IMG/VR virus record: IMGVR_UViG_3300045972_000025
Span: 1 to 58,678 of that record
Source of the DNA: a virus
Length of the DNA: 58,678 nucleotides
Strand: one strand, 5' to 3'
A program made the position numbers and the translations under genes. Below the pieces are notes generated by a model. That model was given only the letters and a program-made list of their open reading frames with translations, was not told where the DNA came from and searched no databases. Shown here one piece after another: positions 27,186 through 36,549 of the stretch (position 1 is its first letter; every line of letters starts with the position of its first letter).

Positions 27186-27927
27186 AGCAATAACACCTAA
27201 GGAATATTTCATTACAAACCCTATTATACCTAAAAATAGATATACATGTGGTATATATAAGATAGTATGTATAGAAACAGGTAAAATGTATATAGGGAGT
27301 TCTAAAAATATTAGGGGGAGATGGTACGGACACGTCGGAAAATTAGAAGAGAATAAACATCACAGTGATAAGCTACAAAATGCATGGAATAAATATGGAT
27401 CTACATCTTTTGAATTCCACATCATAGAAATATGTATAGACAGAGAGATTAGATTAAATAGAGAACAACAGTATCTGGATTCTTTAGATACATATAATAA
27501 TGGGTATAATAGTACAGATGTGGTTGGGTCTCCTGCACATTCTATAGAGACCAGAATGAAGATGTCTAGAAATAGAAAGGGGAGAAAGTTATCAGAAGAA
27601 CACAAGAGGAGACTATCAGAAGCAAGCCAACACACTCCTCTAAGTAAAGAACATATAGATACCTTGATCACACTTAATAAAACTAGAATATGGTCTGAGG
27701 AATCTAGAAAAAGAATGTCAGAATCTAAGAAAAATCCATCTGTAGATACGAGACAGAAATTACGAGATGCTAATTTAGGTAAGAAACATTCAGAAGAATC
27801 TAAGAAAAAGATGTCTGATACACGCCTCGGAAAACCATGTCATTCAGAAGAATCTAAGAGTAAGATAAGGGAAGCTCAGAACAGGCGATGGGCTAAATGG
27901 AGGGAAAAGAATGGCAAGGCTAAATAA
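27175..27927 (+). CDS. GIY-YIG homing endonuclease with NUMOD3 repeats
   Basis: The N-terminal ~90 residues hold the GIY-YIG nuclease: CGIYKIVC, KMYIGSSKNIRGRWYGH (catalytic Arg), and the metal-binding Glu in REQQYLDSLD. The C-terminal half is a string of NUMOD3-type DNA-binding repeats (KGRKLSEEHKRRLSEA, GKKHSEESKKKMSDT, GKPCHSEESKSKIREA). Its codon use is AT-richer than that of neighbouring genes. It overlaps the ART gene by 11 bp and the large terminase by 17 bp, and both flanking genes look complete, so it is a free-standing homing gene squeezed between them rather than an intron ORF. Confidence 0.93.
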   Translation: MVAKAITPKEYFITNPIIPKNRYTCGIYKIVCIETGKMYIGSSKNIRGRWYGHVGKLEENKHHSDKLQNAWNKYGSTSFEFHIIEICIDREIRLNREQQYLDSLDTYNNGYNSTDVVGSPAHSIETRMKMSRNRKGRKLSEEHKRRLSEASQHTPLSKEHIDTLITLNKTRIWSEESRKRMSESKKNPSVDTRQKLRDANLGKKHSEESKKKMSDTRLGKPCHSEESKSKIREAQNRRWAKWREKNGKAK

Positions 27928-29761
27928 ATTCTCTTCCTCCGCTAGAGAGTCCATCTTAGGACAAATTGTAGATAATGAAATATCTGAGAATACAAACGCA
28001 CTAAATTTTATTGATTTTATAGAAGGTGAATCAGGTCCCAAAGTTACATTATACCCGGTACAGAGATTCATAGCCAAGGCAATTCTGGGTGTTCCATTAG
28101 ATTATAAAGAAGGTATCGTCATAGTTAAGGATAAGTATGCTGAAGAAATTATGTATACTTTTACAGAACGACAATATTTAGAATATCTGTATAATGAGGG
28201 AAGAGTAAATATAGAGAATTGGCAGGATATACCAGCTAGGGGATTTAATGAAGCTGTTATCTTTGCAGGTCGCCGAGGTGGAAAGTCTCAGCTCATCTCA
28301 GCCATAGCCGATTTCAAGTTATATAAGCTACTCAGTATTCGATCTCCTCATGAACACTTCAGTCTAGTAGAAGGTTCTCCAATAGAATTCACTTTCTTAG
28401 CCCAGGATAGTGGTGGTGCTAACAGACTCTATGATAAATTCAAGTCTGATATTAACTCATGTGCATTCTTTAGTCCTTATCTCCGTAAGACTCCAGGATC
28501 TAAGAATATGGAGTTCGTTACAGAAGCTGATAAAGATAAGAGAGATGTTCTACCTAGTATCAAGGTTGGAGCTTATCCTTGTACTACTAACGCTGTACGT
28601 GGTCCTAGCTCCTACTTCCTAGCACTAGACGAATTCGCTCACTTTAGAAATGAGAAGGGTTCTAATTCTGATGAGGTGTATGAAGCAGCTGCTCCTGCAA
28701 CCATGAACTTCACGAACAAGCAGGGTGAATTAGAGTCACTGATCATGACCATCTCCAGTCCCTGGAAACGAGAAGGTAAGGCTTATGATCTTCATGCTGA
28801 TGCAATGAAACATGGATCAGACTCTGGTATTTTCACAATGATGTGTTCATCTGCTGAGATGAATCCTCGTTCCAATTCTACCTATCTAAGAAAGAAAGAA
28901 GTTTCTGCTGCCTTAACATGGCGAGCTGAGTATGGTGGACAATTCCTAGACTCAGCTGAATCATACGTACCTTTGATGTCTATTAATAATGCTATAGATC
29001 GTGGACGTCAGAGTACCACTAGATATCAAGATGATAGGTATTCTAAGTATTACTTCTGGGCACTGGATCTTGGAATGAAGAACGATGCCACAGCCCTAGC
29101 TATCGGACATCTCGAATACATGGAAGGTAATGGGATCGTTCTCTATTATGATTTCATCGGTAGAAAGATGGTCGGAGAGGCTCCATATGAGAATGTACAT
29201 GAGATTCCTCTCGAAGACATCTTGAACTGGATGATAGAACTTAATGACGTAATGCCATGTTATAGAGGATGTACTGACCAACATGGTGGATCCATGTTAA
29301 CACAGCTCCTAAAAATGAACAATATAGAGAATTTCGATCTAGTACATCTCAACACTGGGATCAACTCTCAGATGTATTACACACTCAAAGGTTTCTTGGA
29401 TCAAGGACGTGTGAGATTCCCTGATGTTCCTATCTTCGAGAAGGAATTGAAATCGGTTGAAGCTGAGATTATCAGTAAGTATCAGATCAGGGTTCAAGCT
29501 CCTAACGAAAAGGGAGCTCATGATGATATGTGTGACGCTGTAGCGTTAGTGGCATATCTAGCTAACCAATTTATGGCTGAAGATTCAAGACGTATGGATG
29601 ACATCATTAATAACACTAATGTAGATCCATATCTAATGACCCAGACCTTTGATCCTGAAGTTGGGTCATTACAAGGGTTTAAGATGGTAGAACGTATGAG
29701 AGCCATGGCTAGACAGGATGTCCCTGGTAGACCCGGACGATTAGCTGGTCGCAGATTCTAA
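27911..29761 (+). CDS. terL: terminase large subunit
   Basis: DNA-packaging motor. Walker A is AGRRGGKS (about residues 118-125), Walker B FLALDEFAH (about 236-244), and coupling motif TISSPW. The C-terminal RNase H-like nuclease has WALDLGMKNDATALA (about 383), CTDQHGG (about 454) and AHDDMCDA (about 536), giving the three acidic residues. The 616-aa length is normal for the family. ATG 27911 has GGAGGG 7 bp upstream, which lies inside the end of the homing endonuclease gene. Confidence 0.95.
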   Translation: MARLNKFSSSARESILGQIVDNEISENTNALNFIDFIEGESGPKVTLYPVQRFIAKAILGVPLDYKEGIVIVKDKYAEEIMYTFTERQYLEYLYNEGRVNIENWQDIPARGFNEAVIFAGRRGGKSQLISAIADFKLYKLLSIRSPHEHFSLVEGSPIEFTFLAQDSGGANRLYDKFKSDINSCAFFSPYLRKTPGSKNMEFVTEADKDKRDVLPSIKVGAYPCTTNAVRGPSSYFLALDEFAHFRNEKGSNSDEVYEAAAPATMNFTNKQGELESLIMTISSPWKREGKAYDLHADAMKHGSDSGIFTMMCSSAEMNPRSNSTYLRKKEVSAALTWRAEYGGQFLDSAESYVPLMSINNAIDRGRQSTTRYQDDRYSKYYFWALDLGMKNDATALAIGHLEYMEGNGIVLYYDFIGRKMVGEAPYENVHEIPLEDILNWMIELNDVMPCYRGCTDQHGGSMLTQLLKMNNIENFDLVHLNTGINSQMYYTLKGFLDQGRVRFPDVPIFEKELKSVEAEIISKYQIRVQAPNEKGAHDDMCDAVALVAYLANQFMAEDSRRMDDIINNTNVDPYLMTQTFDPEVGSLQGFKMVERMRAMARQDVPGRPGRLAGRRF

Positions 29762-29785
29762 TAAGTAATATAGACTGGAGATTCT

Positions 29786-30175
29786 ATGTTCAAGGTCTAT
29801 ATTCTAGTCTGTTTCGTCAGTTCGTTAACAACTCTAGCTATTGCTCATAATAAACTAATCATGAGTGGTCAAGGGTTTAAATCCCCATGGTGGGATAAGA
29901 TTACAATCTGTGTACTAGCGACTATTCTGATTTCTTATTTCAGTAATATACATCTAGAATTACCGAAAGCTCCATCTGTTTTCATTTCGGTAATTACTTT
30001 AATTATTACGATATCATTGTTCATCGTCAAGAACGCAGTTACCGATGCCCAATTCAACCCAAAGGAATATAATGTAGAAACTATGCGAGAGGATTCGCTG
30101 TATAAAATTGATGTACGACATCCTCTGATCTACAATATTATATTCTATGGCTGGCTTTTAATCCTCATTTTATAA
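29786..30175 (+). CDS. small multi-pass membrane protein, 129 aa
   Basis: ATG after GGAG. Four hydrophobic segments (about residues 3-21, 36-54, 62-83, 110-129) suggest a multi-pass inner-membrane protein. No recognised family. A holin or membrane-takeover role is possible, but its place after the terminase gives no firm clue. Confidence 0.55.
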   Translation: MFKVYILVCFVSSLTTLAIAHNKLIMSGQGFKSPWWDKITICVLATILISYFSNIHLELPKAPSVFISVITLIITISLFIVKNAVTDAQFNPKEYNVETMREDSLYKIDVRHPLIYNIIFYGWLLILIL

Positions 30176-30184
30176 ACTTTCGAG

Positions 30185-30209
30185 CTCATAAGTGAGTCAT
30201 ACTTATGAG
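30185..30209 (+). repeat. 9-bp inverted repeat over a start codon
   Basis: CTCATAAGT, spacer GAGTCAT, ACTTATGAG. It covers the GTG at 30192 of the next gene, so it may fold over the start region or be an operator. Confidence 0.5.
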
Positions 30210-30698
30210 TATAAAATGTTAAGATTACAGCCTCGGACAAGTGAGCTGATGAAGCTCAAGGATCCAGTTAAATCCCTGATTGAAATTATTAACAGTCTCC
30301 CGGTCCCGATAGTAGTCATAAAAGATGATGAAGATGGACAGAGAGTTTTATTTAAGAACACGGAATGTGCTCATATATCGGATACTGTCCTTTTAGACTC
30401 ATATAGAACTGATGATCCTTTATTAGATGAAAGAGAAAAGATATTCAACATGGAAAATGGGGATATCTTATGGCAATTTAGTAGGGATATGGGAGATAGT
30501 AGAATAACATTTGATATTCTCTATCCTGTATTTCAAAAGAATGAAAAACCTAGAGGATCCAGAACGTTATCAGAATCTATTCAGAAGATTCGTAATGCTA
30601 ATGAGAAATTAGAATCATTGATAATGGCCAGGATGGAAAACTTATCCCCGGAGTCGAGGAATAATCTTCTGGCGAAACGTGGGTTACTACCAGTTTAA
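30192..30698 (+). CDS. hypothetical protein, 168 aa
   Basis: Two starts are possible: GTG 30192, inside an inverted repeat, and ATG 30216 (MLRLQPRTSELMKL). Neither has a strong ribosome site. The product has an N-terminal beta-alpha stretch (LPVPIVVIKDDEDGQRVLF) reminiscent of PAS-like folds and a helical C-terminus (QKIRNANEKLESLIMARMEN). No certain function. Confidence 0.5.
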   Translation: MSHTYEYKMLRLQPRTSELMKLKDPVKSLIEIINSLPVPIVVIKDDEDGQRVLFKNTECAHISDTVLLDSYRTDDPLLDEREKIFNMENGDILWQFSRDMGDSRITFDILYPVFQKNEKPRGSRTLSESIQKIRNANEKLESLIMARMENLSPESRNNLLAKRGLLPV

Positions 30699-30713
30699 TA
30701 TGGGAACCCAATT

Positions 30714-31595
30714 ATGATCGAACCGCTCGAGCGTCGCAGAAGATTTCTATCTCAAAACACAGAGATCAAAGATGACTTACAAACCATCTTCACTGCTGCA
30801 GAAGAGACGTACTCTGATTTGCGAGAAGTACTGTCTGTCACAGGTGAAGTAGAGAAGGCCGTACAGAAACTTCAGACTATGTTAACGGATCTGTCAAAGG
30901 ATTCTAATAACAGTCTCGAAGAGGGTGACGACAAACTCAATCAGATTATAGAATTCTGTTCGAATATAAGCGATAGCTTCGAGAGATTGGTTGAATCACT
31001 TACAGCTGAGAGTGAGAATCAGGAAGAAGAGATAAAGAAGAATCGTACTCTTCTTAGCAACGTGGCTACTACATATAAGAACATAAGTAATCAGCTACTG
31101 CAGGTAAAGCATTCTTTAGATGAAGCTCTCAATGATAGAAAGAAAATCGATCTGGCTGTCAAAGACGCTATTGCTAAGGTAGACCTTATCTATTCAGCGT
31201 TACAAGCTCACAACCCCATTATCCTCTTCTTCAAGAATATGAAGGAAGATGAGATTATGAAGCTATTACCTACATTACAGATAGTAATTTTTGAAATCCT
31301 GAAAGAAAAAGGTTATAATGCTGAAGGCGTAAAGAAAGAACCCATCATCATAATCCTCAATCTGTTCTTGAATCAGTTAAAGAATAATCTGATTGCGATA
31401 CTTGCATCTCTAGCTATAATGTGGATCGTAAGAGGATGGTTGGATCTAAATCACCAAGAAATCAAGTCTGGCCCCAAGCAGTATCAACAAGAAATCGAAG
31501 AATTGAAGAAAGAAATCATTGATCTTCATAATACTGATAAATCAATAGAATCTAAGCTGGGTAGTAAAAAGAAGAGTGCTCCGAAAATTCCTTAA
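30714..31595 (+). CDS. coiled-coil protein with C-terminal membrane segment, 293 aa
   Basis: Residues about 15-150 are strongly helical with heptad character (EKAVQKLQTMLTDLSKD, QEEEIKKNRTLLSNV). A single hydrophobic stretch (NNLIAILASLAIMWIVRGWL, about 223-242) is followed by a second short coiled coil and a Lys-rich tail. The layout suggests a membrane-anchored coiled coil, but no family is evident. ATG after GGGAA. Confidence 0.55.
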   Translation: MIEPLERRRRFLSQNTEIKDDLQTIFTAAEETYSDLREVLSVTGEVEKAVQKLQTMLTDLSKDSNNSLEEGDDKLNQIIEFCSNISDSFERLVESLTAESENQEEEIKKNRTLLSNVATTYKNISNQLLQVKHSLDEALNDRKKIDLAVKDAIAKVDLIYSALQAHNPIILFFKNMKEDEIMKLLPTLQIVIFEILKEKGYNAEGVKKEPIIIILNLFLNQLKNNLIAILASLAIMWIVRGWLDLNHQEIKSGPKQYQQEIEELKKEIIDLHNTDKSIESKLGSKKKSAPKIP

Positions 31596-31658
31596 AAAAT
31601 TATTCCTGATCTGGGTTCACGGCCGAGTAATAATGATACCTAGACCAAGGAGAGTTCT

Positions 31659-32432
31659 TTGACTGAAGTCATCGCAGCCGTCGATCAAGAAATTACTGTC
31701 CAAAAGTCAGACTTCAGTTACAAGGAGGTAGTGACGGTAGATGACGATTTCGTCGTCCCGGCTAACTTCGCTGAGTTCTACGATCGTTATCCCAAGTATA
31801 TACGTACTTGGTTGATTCGCCATCGCTGCCCTCAGGAACTGTTAGCTGACTTCACTCACGATATCATAGAGCATTTCCTCACCGTGTCCGCAAATGGCCA
31901 GGCTAAGGGGATTCTGGATCGTGTGATGTCATTCTCAGGTGACAGGATTGGTGGTAAGTCAGCAGGTAAGTTCTTCTTCTACATCAACCTTCTGCTGACT
32001 CGTAAGTATATGATCTGTATCAAGAAGCGGGTTCAGGAACCTGTGGTACAGCGTAATACAATGAGTATCCAGAGTGAAATTACTGAACAGTATATTCCTG
32101 GGTCAGTATCGTTAGAAGAACTGTTCACCAAACACGGTTGTCAGGATATAGTTCATACTGACTTCCTTGAGGTGCAGAACAAGAAGCATTTCGTTAAAGG
32201 GTTTGTACGGTTCCTGAAGAAGAATGAACCTTCTATCCTCCCTGCTGTCAGCTATTTCATGAAGCATGAGACTATGCCTGAGATCTGCGATGAGAATGCA
32301 TTAAAAATGGAGGAACTGAATAGACTTCGGTCTAGACTCCGGATCCTCGCATCTGTCTATTCTAAGGGACTTACCAAGGTTCCCAACCGTAGAAAGCCAT
32401 ACACCAAGCGGCAGAAGTCTATAGCTGCCTAA
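31659..32432 (+). CDS. phage sigma factor-like protein, 257 aa
   Basis: TTG start at 31659 with AAGGAG (31647-31652) upstream. Residues about 38-75 (FAEFYDRYPKYIRTWLIRHR then PQELLADFTHDIIEHFL) look like sigma70 region 2, with the acidic D-x-x-x-D-I turn. Residues about 178-232 (FVRFLKKNEPSILPAV, MPEICDEN and LNRLRSRLRILASVY) look like region 4. The C-terminus is basic. T4 gp55 is a precedent for a small phage late sigma factor. I infer that it may recognise the late-type motif found before the structural genes. Its leader and early position ahead of primase and polymerase genes fit a middle-phase regulator. Confidence 0.6.
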   Translation: MTEVIAAVDQEITVQKSDFSYKEVVTVDDDFVVPANFAEFYDRYPKYIRTWLIRHRCPQELLADFTHDIIEHFLTVSANGQAKGILDRVMSFSGDRIGGKSAGKFFFYINLLLTRKYMICIKKRVQEPVVQRNTMSIQSEITEQYIPGSVSLEELFTKHGCQDIVHTDFLEVQNKKHFVKGFVRFLKKNEPSILPAVSYFMKHETMPEICDENALKMEELNRLRSRLRILASVYSKGLTKVPNRRKPYTKRQKSIAA

Positions 32433-32441
32433 TCGTAATCG

Positions 32442-32482
32442 AATAGGCCATGACGGTTTATAATTAACCTCATGGCCTATTT
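32442..32482 (+). terminator. 12-bp inverted repeat after sigma-like gene
   Basis: AATAGGCCATGA and TCATGGCCTATT are perfectly complementary with a 16-nt loop, followed by TTCTC. The loop (GGTTTATAATTAACC) is itself partly palindromic and promoter-like. A terminator or operator is likely. Confidence 0.65.
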
Positions 32483-32516
32483 CTCTAGGTATCTATAATT
32501 ATATGTATGGTGGACT

Positions 32517-33149
32517 ATGACAGATCTTCAGGGTATTGAAGATGTTGAATTCAGTAGAGAAGAAGCTAAGAAATTACTAGGTTCTACGTACAACCAGATC
32601 AGTGAACAGAGATGGGAACGGATACGAGAGCTTATAGACTTTAGAGATTTATGCTTAGAAACTACAGGTAAAATACCAAAAGGTGATTCCATATCATGTC
32701 CGTTTCACGGACGAGATAGTAATCCTAGCTTCCACTTGTACCAACGATCTAATGATGCATACTGCTACGGATGTCCCCCTGGTGATCAATACTGGGATCA
32801 TACCAAACTGATCTCTAGACTGCTAGGTTGTTCCAGAGTCCATGCTCTCAAATGGTTAGAAGATAAGTATAATCTACCGAAACTAGATGAACAAGAGGTA
32901 GAGGATGAGCATGTAATCTGCCTTGAGTTTCAGGATGTGAGAGAAGCTTTCATCCAAAAGGCTCGAGAGCTAGTATCGATAGAGAAGAATGATAAAGTAG
33001 CCATGGCTAGAGAACTGATGCGATTATTCTTCATCAGTGAGGGAACAAAAGATCCTTTGTTATGTGCTCAAGTCCTCGGACTCACCAAAGTACGTGCAAT
33101 TCTGAAACAAAAAGAGAAGAGGTTGAAGTCTGGTGAATTTAATATCTAA
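32517..33149 (+). CDS. primase-like CHC2 zinc-finger protein, 210 aa
   Basis: Residues about 60-90 contain SCPFHGRDSNPSFHLY followed by AYCYGCPPG, the C-x2-H...C-x2-C zinc finger of DnaG-type primases. No TOPRIM or catalytic domain follows; the remaining ~120 residues are helical. It sits immediately before DNA polymerase, and its stop overlaps that gene's GTG start region. It may be a primase subunit or a DNA-binding accessory protein. Confidence 0.75.
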   Translation: MTDLQGIEDVEFSREEAKKLLGSTYNQISEQRWERIRELIDFRDLCLETTGKIPKGDSISCPFHGRDSNPSFHLYQRSNDAYCYGCPPGDQYWDHTKLISRLLGCSRVHALKWLEDKYNLPKLDEQEVEDEHVICLEFQDVREAFIQKARELVSIEKNDKVAMARELMRLFFISEGTKDPLLCAQVLGLTKVRAILKQKEKRLKSGEFNI

Positions 33150-36100
33150 GTTCATGGAAGCTCTTGATCCCAAGGACATGAAGATAGTCAAGAAAAAGAA
33201 GAAGGAGAAGCTCCCTTCGGATCTAAGATCTGTATTCGATAGACACGTAAAAGCTATTCAGGAAGCAGGGGTAGACAGCCTAAAGTTTCCTTGGATGCAC
33301 AAGAAGTCTTTCAGATTAATTTCTGACGCAGAAGAGTTAAAGATCTGGATAGAACAAGTTATGGCTGGGGATCGTTATCCAGTTCCTAAGACTGATGAGA
33401 TGTTACCAGCCGTTGCTGTAGATACTGAGACCACAGGACTCGATAACAGAGTCATTATGAAACCTGATGGTTCATATAGCATCAGGAATGAAATCGCTGG
33501 AATCTGTCTATCATCTGATGGTTATGAGGGGATCTATATCCCAGTTACCCATGAAGATGGTAACAACATAGATAGGAAAGAATGTAAGGAGATTTTACAA
33601 GAGTTCTTCAATAACTGCCTACTGATTTTCTATAATGCTAAGTATGATAAAGAGGTCTTGAAGCTTCTCATGGATATTGATATCCGTGAGTATCCATACA
33701 TAGAAGACGTACAGGTAGATGCTTATCTCGAAGATCCTAAGGCAGATTTCGGTGATAAAGGTCATAATGCTGATGGCTTGAAATATCAGTCGAAGACCAG
33801 ACTCAATATGGAACAGATTGAGTTAGGGACCTTATCGAAGGTAAAGGCTGATATGTATAATAAAGAGACTGGTAAGACTAGTCTTAGAATGCAACATGCT
33901 CCATTCAATTGGGTTCCTACTGATATAGCCTTATGGTATGCTGCTGGTGATGCCATTTGTACTTGGTTATTATGGGAGTTAATGCGAGATGAGGCTCGAA
34001 AGCTAGGCCTTGCTCATAAGATTGACCATCAGTTGATCGATACAATCACTTGGGTAGAACGTCAGCGATTCCATGTTGATGTTAAGAAACTCAAGAGAAT
34101 CACCAAATGGCATGCTGGTAAGTTGAAGATTCTACGTGATGAGTTAGAAGCCATTGCTGAGTGGGATATAGTGAGAGGTCCTGGTAGCGATGATGAATTC
34201 AATCCAGGATCCCCACCACAGTTAGTCAAGATCCTGTTTGATCATAAAGGATTTGAACCATTCAATAAGAGTGAGAAGACTGGGATTCCTTCTACTGATG
34301 CTGAAACATTAGAAGAATTAGCTAAAGCTCATCCTGATGATCTGTTCTTGAAGAAGTTACAAGAATATCGGGCTTATGCTTCTCTTCATCCTGGGAATCT
34401 ATGTTATGATCCTGTTGATCATAGTGCCAGAATCTATCTTCGTCAGTGTGTTGTAGCTGGTGGGCGATTGTCTGCTACTGGTGGTGATTTCGAGAAAGAT
34501 GGTGGATTCGGACTCAACATTCAGGCTATCAAACGAGTCGAAGGTAACAAATGGGTAAAAGGTCGCAAGATCCAATCAATACCAGAAGTTACATATAGTA
34601 TCACAGATCTAGATCCTTCATGTTATAAGACAGAGGAGATCAAAGTCAAAAAGAAGAATCCTAGGTATGGGAAGGATCATCTTAACAATAGTGATTGGGT
34701 AGAACCTGAATATCTAGAAACTGATGAGATTGAGACCAAGTATATTCTGGCTAAGGGTATAAAAGGTAATCACTATGCTGAGTACTTCAGTGATTTGTAT
34801 TGTTTGGTCCCAGGTTGTAAGACTTGTGATTTTGTAGATGGCGTAGTAGAGAAGGTGGATTCAGAAGAAATCCTCAACATCCGTAGTCTATTCATTGCTA
34901 AACCAGGATACACATTCTTCACCACCGACTATTCTAACATTGAAATGCGTGTCGCTGCAAACATATCTAAAGAGAGCAGTTTCATCAGTGAGTTCCTTGA
35001 AGGCGAAGGAGATTTCCACTCGTTAACAGCGAGAGCAGTGTTCCCTGAATATACAAATCCAAAGACTCCAAAGGATCGTAAGAAGTTCCTACGTTCTCTG
35101 GCAAAGATCCTCAACTTCGCTCTCTTGTATGGTGGAACTGCGTACACCATCTTTGAAAGTATGAAGAAGGTTCAGAAGAACATTACTTTTGAAGAATGTA
35201 AGGTCATGGTCGAAAAATACTGGGAGAAGGTCCCAGAGTTTGCTGCTTGGGTGAAAGAGCGTCAGGATATGGCTAAGAACAAGATGATCTGTAAGACCGT
35301 TACAGGTCGAGTCATTAAGTTCGACTCAGCCATGAGAGCTCAGAAGATCTTCGTACCAACATCAGAGCATAAAGAAAACTATCGTAGATGGTGGGAAATA
35401 AAGAATGCTATAAAAGAATTAGAAGGTCAAGAAGGTTCTGGTTCTAATATAGCTAGACTCAGGAAGACTGCTGACGCTATGTACTTCGATAAAGAAACTG
35501 GTGTACGAAATCATCAGGATTACAAGAAGTTTCTGGGTAAGATTCAGAGAGTAAGTATCAACATTCCTCTCCAGGGTCTAGCTGGTGATTTTATGAGACT
35601 GGCTCTTAATCATATTAGACTATGGTCACAATCTGACTGTGGTGTAGAGTCTGTATATGAATTACATGGATCAGTACATGATGAGATCGATTACTCAGTA
35701 AAGAATGAGTATGTCCCATTCATTATCCCTAGACTAACTCGATTGATGAAGCTTCGTGACATTCATGAACGACAGAAATGGCCAGTACCTATTGAGTGTG
35801 ATACTGAATATGGTAGATCTTGGGATGTGACTGAACACTTAACAGGTGACAGTGGCCATGAACCAGCTGGATGGACCATGATCGAAGGTTTAGAGTCATA
35901 TATTCCTGGTGGTGTAGATTTCGATAAAGTATATAAAGCTCTGGCTTCAGAAGATACAAGAGATAAGGCCTTGATCTACCTAGAGATGAATCTGAATCCT
36001 AGAACGAAGGAAGCTCAGAAGGTATTGAAAGAGTATGCCTATTCTGGTAAAGAGTACAGAAGGCAACTCATTGTATGTTATCAGCTCGATGAATATTGGA

Positions 36101-36549
36101 ATATTGATCAGGAACCAGACGATTCTAATCTTGAGACCATCTCTGAGTATGAACTTAGAATGGGTCTGGATCCAAACAACCGACCTGCTCTACCAGTAGG
36201 TGGTAGGTTAGGAACTATTTCTATGGAGTATAAGGTACCGAATGTTATACAGATCAAGGATGTCGCTGAAGAAATTGATGAAGAAGTTCAAGAAGAACCA
36301 GACACTTCGGCTCCGGTTTTGGTTATGGGTTCTGAGCCTGAAGAAATAGAATACGAATATGATAAAGATGGAATTGTTTATATAAGAGATGAGATAGATG
36401 ATGCGATATTCCAGGAATTAAATAATAGTCTAGGTATTGGAAACAATAAGTGTAAGGTACATTACAGAGATCAGATCCTGACTCTACAGAAAGTATTCAA
36501 AACAGAAGTTCCTGACATTTATAAGAGGGTAAAGAAATGCCTAAGATAA
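33133..36549 (+). CDS. family A DNA polymerase with 3'-5' exonuclease, 1138 aa
   Basis: Exonuclease motifs: DTETTGL (about residue 97), FYNAKYD (about 165-171) and WYAAGD (about 267-272). Polymerase motifs: TTDYSNIEMR (motif A, about 597-606), KILNFALLYG (motif B, about 658-667) and HDE (motif C, about 850-852). Between exonuclease and motif A is a Cys-bearing insertion (LVPGCKTCDFVDG). After motif C comes an extra ~240 residues ending in an acidic linker and a small C-terminal domain (KCKVHYRDQILTL). T7-type and Pol I enzymes are usually 600-930 aa, so this one is long. GTG 33133 is taken as start; ATG 33154 is an alternative. Confidence 0.92.
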   Translation: MNLISKFMEALDPKDMKIVKKKKKEKLPSDLRSVFDRHVKAIQEAGVDSLKFPWMHKKSFRLISDAEELKIWIEQVMAGDRYPVPKTDEMLPAVAVDTETTGLDNRVIMKPDGSYSIRNEIAGICLSSDGYEGIYIPVTHEDGNNIDRKECKEILQEFFNNCLLIFYNAKYDKEVLKLLMDIDIREYPYIEDVQVDAYLEDPKADFGDKGHNADGLKYQSKTRLNMEQIELGTLSKVKADMYNKETGKTSLRMQHAPFNWVPTDIALWYAAGDAICTWLLWELMRDEARKLGLAHKIDHQLIDTITWVERQRFHVDVKKLKRITKWHAGKLKILRDELEAIAEWDIVRGPGSDDEFNPGSPPQLVKILFDHKGFEPFNKSEKTGIPSTDAETLEELAKAHPDDLFLKKLQEYRAYASLHPGNLCYDPVDHSARIYLRQCVVAGGRLSATGGDFEKDGGFGLNIQAIKRVEGNKWVKGRKIQSIPEVTYSITDLDPSCYKTEEIKVKKKNPRYGKDHLNNSDWVEPEYLETDEIETKYILAKGIKGNHYAEYFSDLYCLVPGCKTCDFVDGVVEKVDSEEILNIRSLFIAKPGYTFFTTDYSNIEMRVAANISKESSFISEFLEGEGDFHSLTARAVFPEYTNPKTPKDRKKFLRSLAKILNFALLYGGTAYTIFESMKKVQKNITFEECKVMVEKYWEKVPEFAAWVKERQDMAKNKMICKTVTGRVIKFDSAMRAQKIFVPTSEHKENYRRWWEIKNAIKELEGQEGSGSNIARLRKTADAMYFDKETGVRNHQDYKKFLGKIQRVSINIPLQGLAGDFMRLALNHIRLWSQSDCGVESVYELHGSVHDEIDYSVKNEYVPFIIPRLTRLMKLRDIHERQKWPVPIECDTEYGRSWDVTEHLTGDSGHEPAGWTMIEGLESYIPGGVDFDKVYKALASEDTRDKALIYLEMNLNPRTKEAQKVLKEYAYSGKEYRRQLIVCYQLDEYWNIDQEPDDSNLETISEYELRMGLDPNNRPALPVGGRLGTISMEYKVPNVIQIKDVAEEIDEEVQEEPDTSAPVLVMGSEPEEIEYEYDKDGIVYIRDEIDDAIFQELNNSLGIGNNKCKVHYRDQILTLQKVFKTEVPDIYKRVKKCLR

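Noticed and set aside
27175-27927. Group I intron around the homing endonuclease
   Set aside because: Both flanking genes are complete and overlap it; no split gene is seen.
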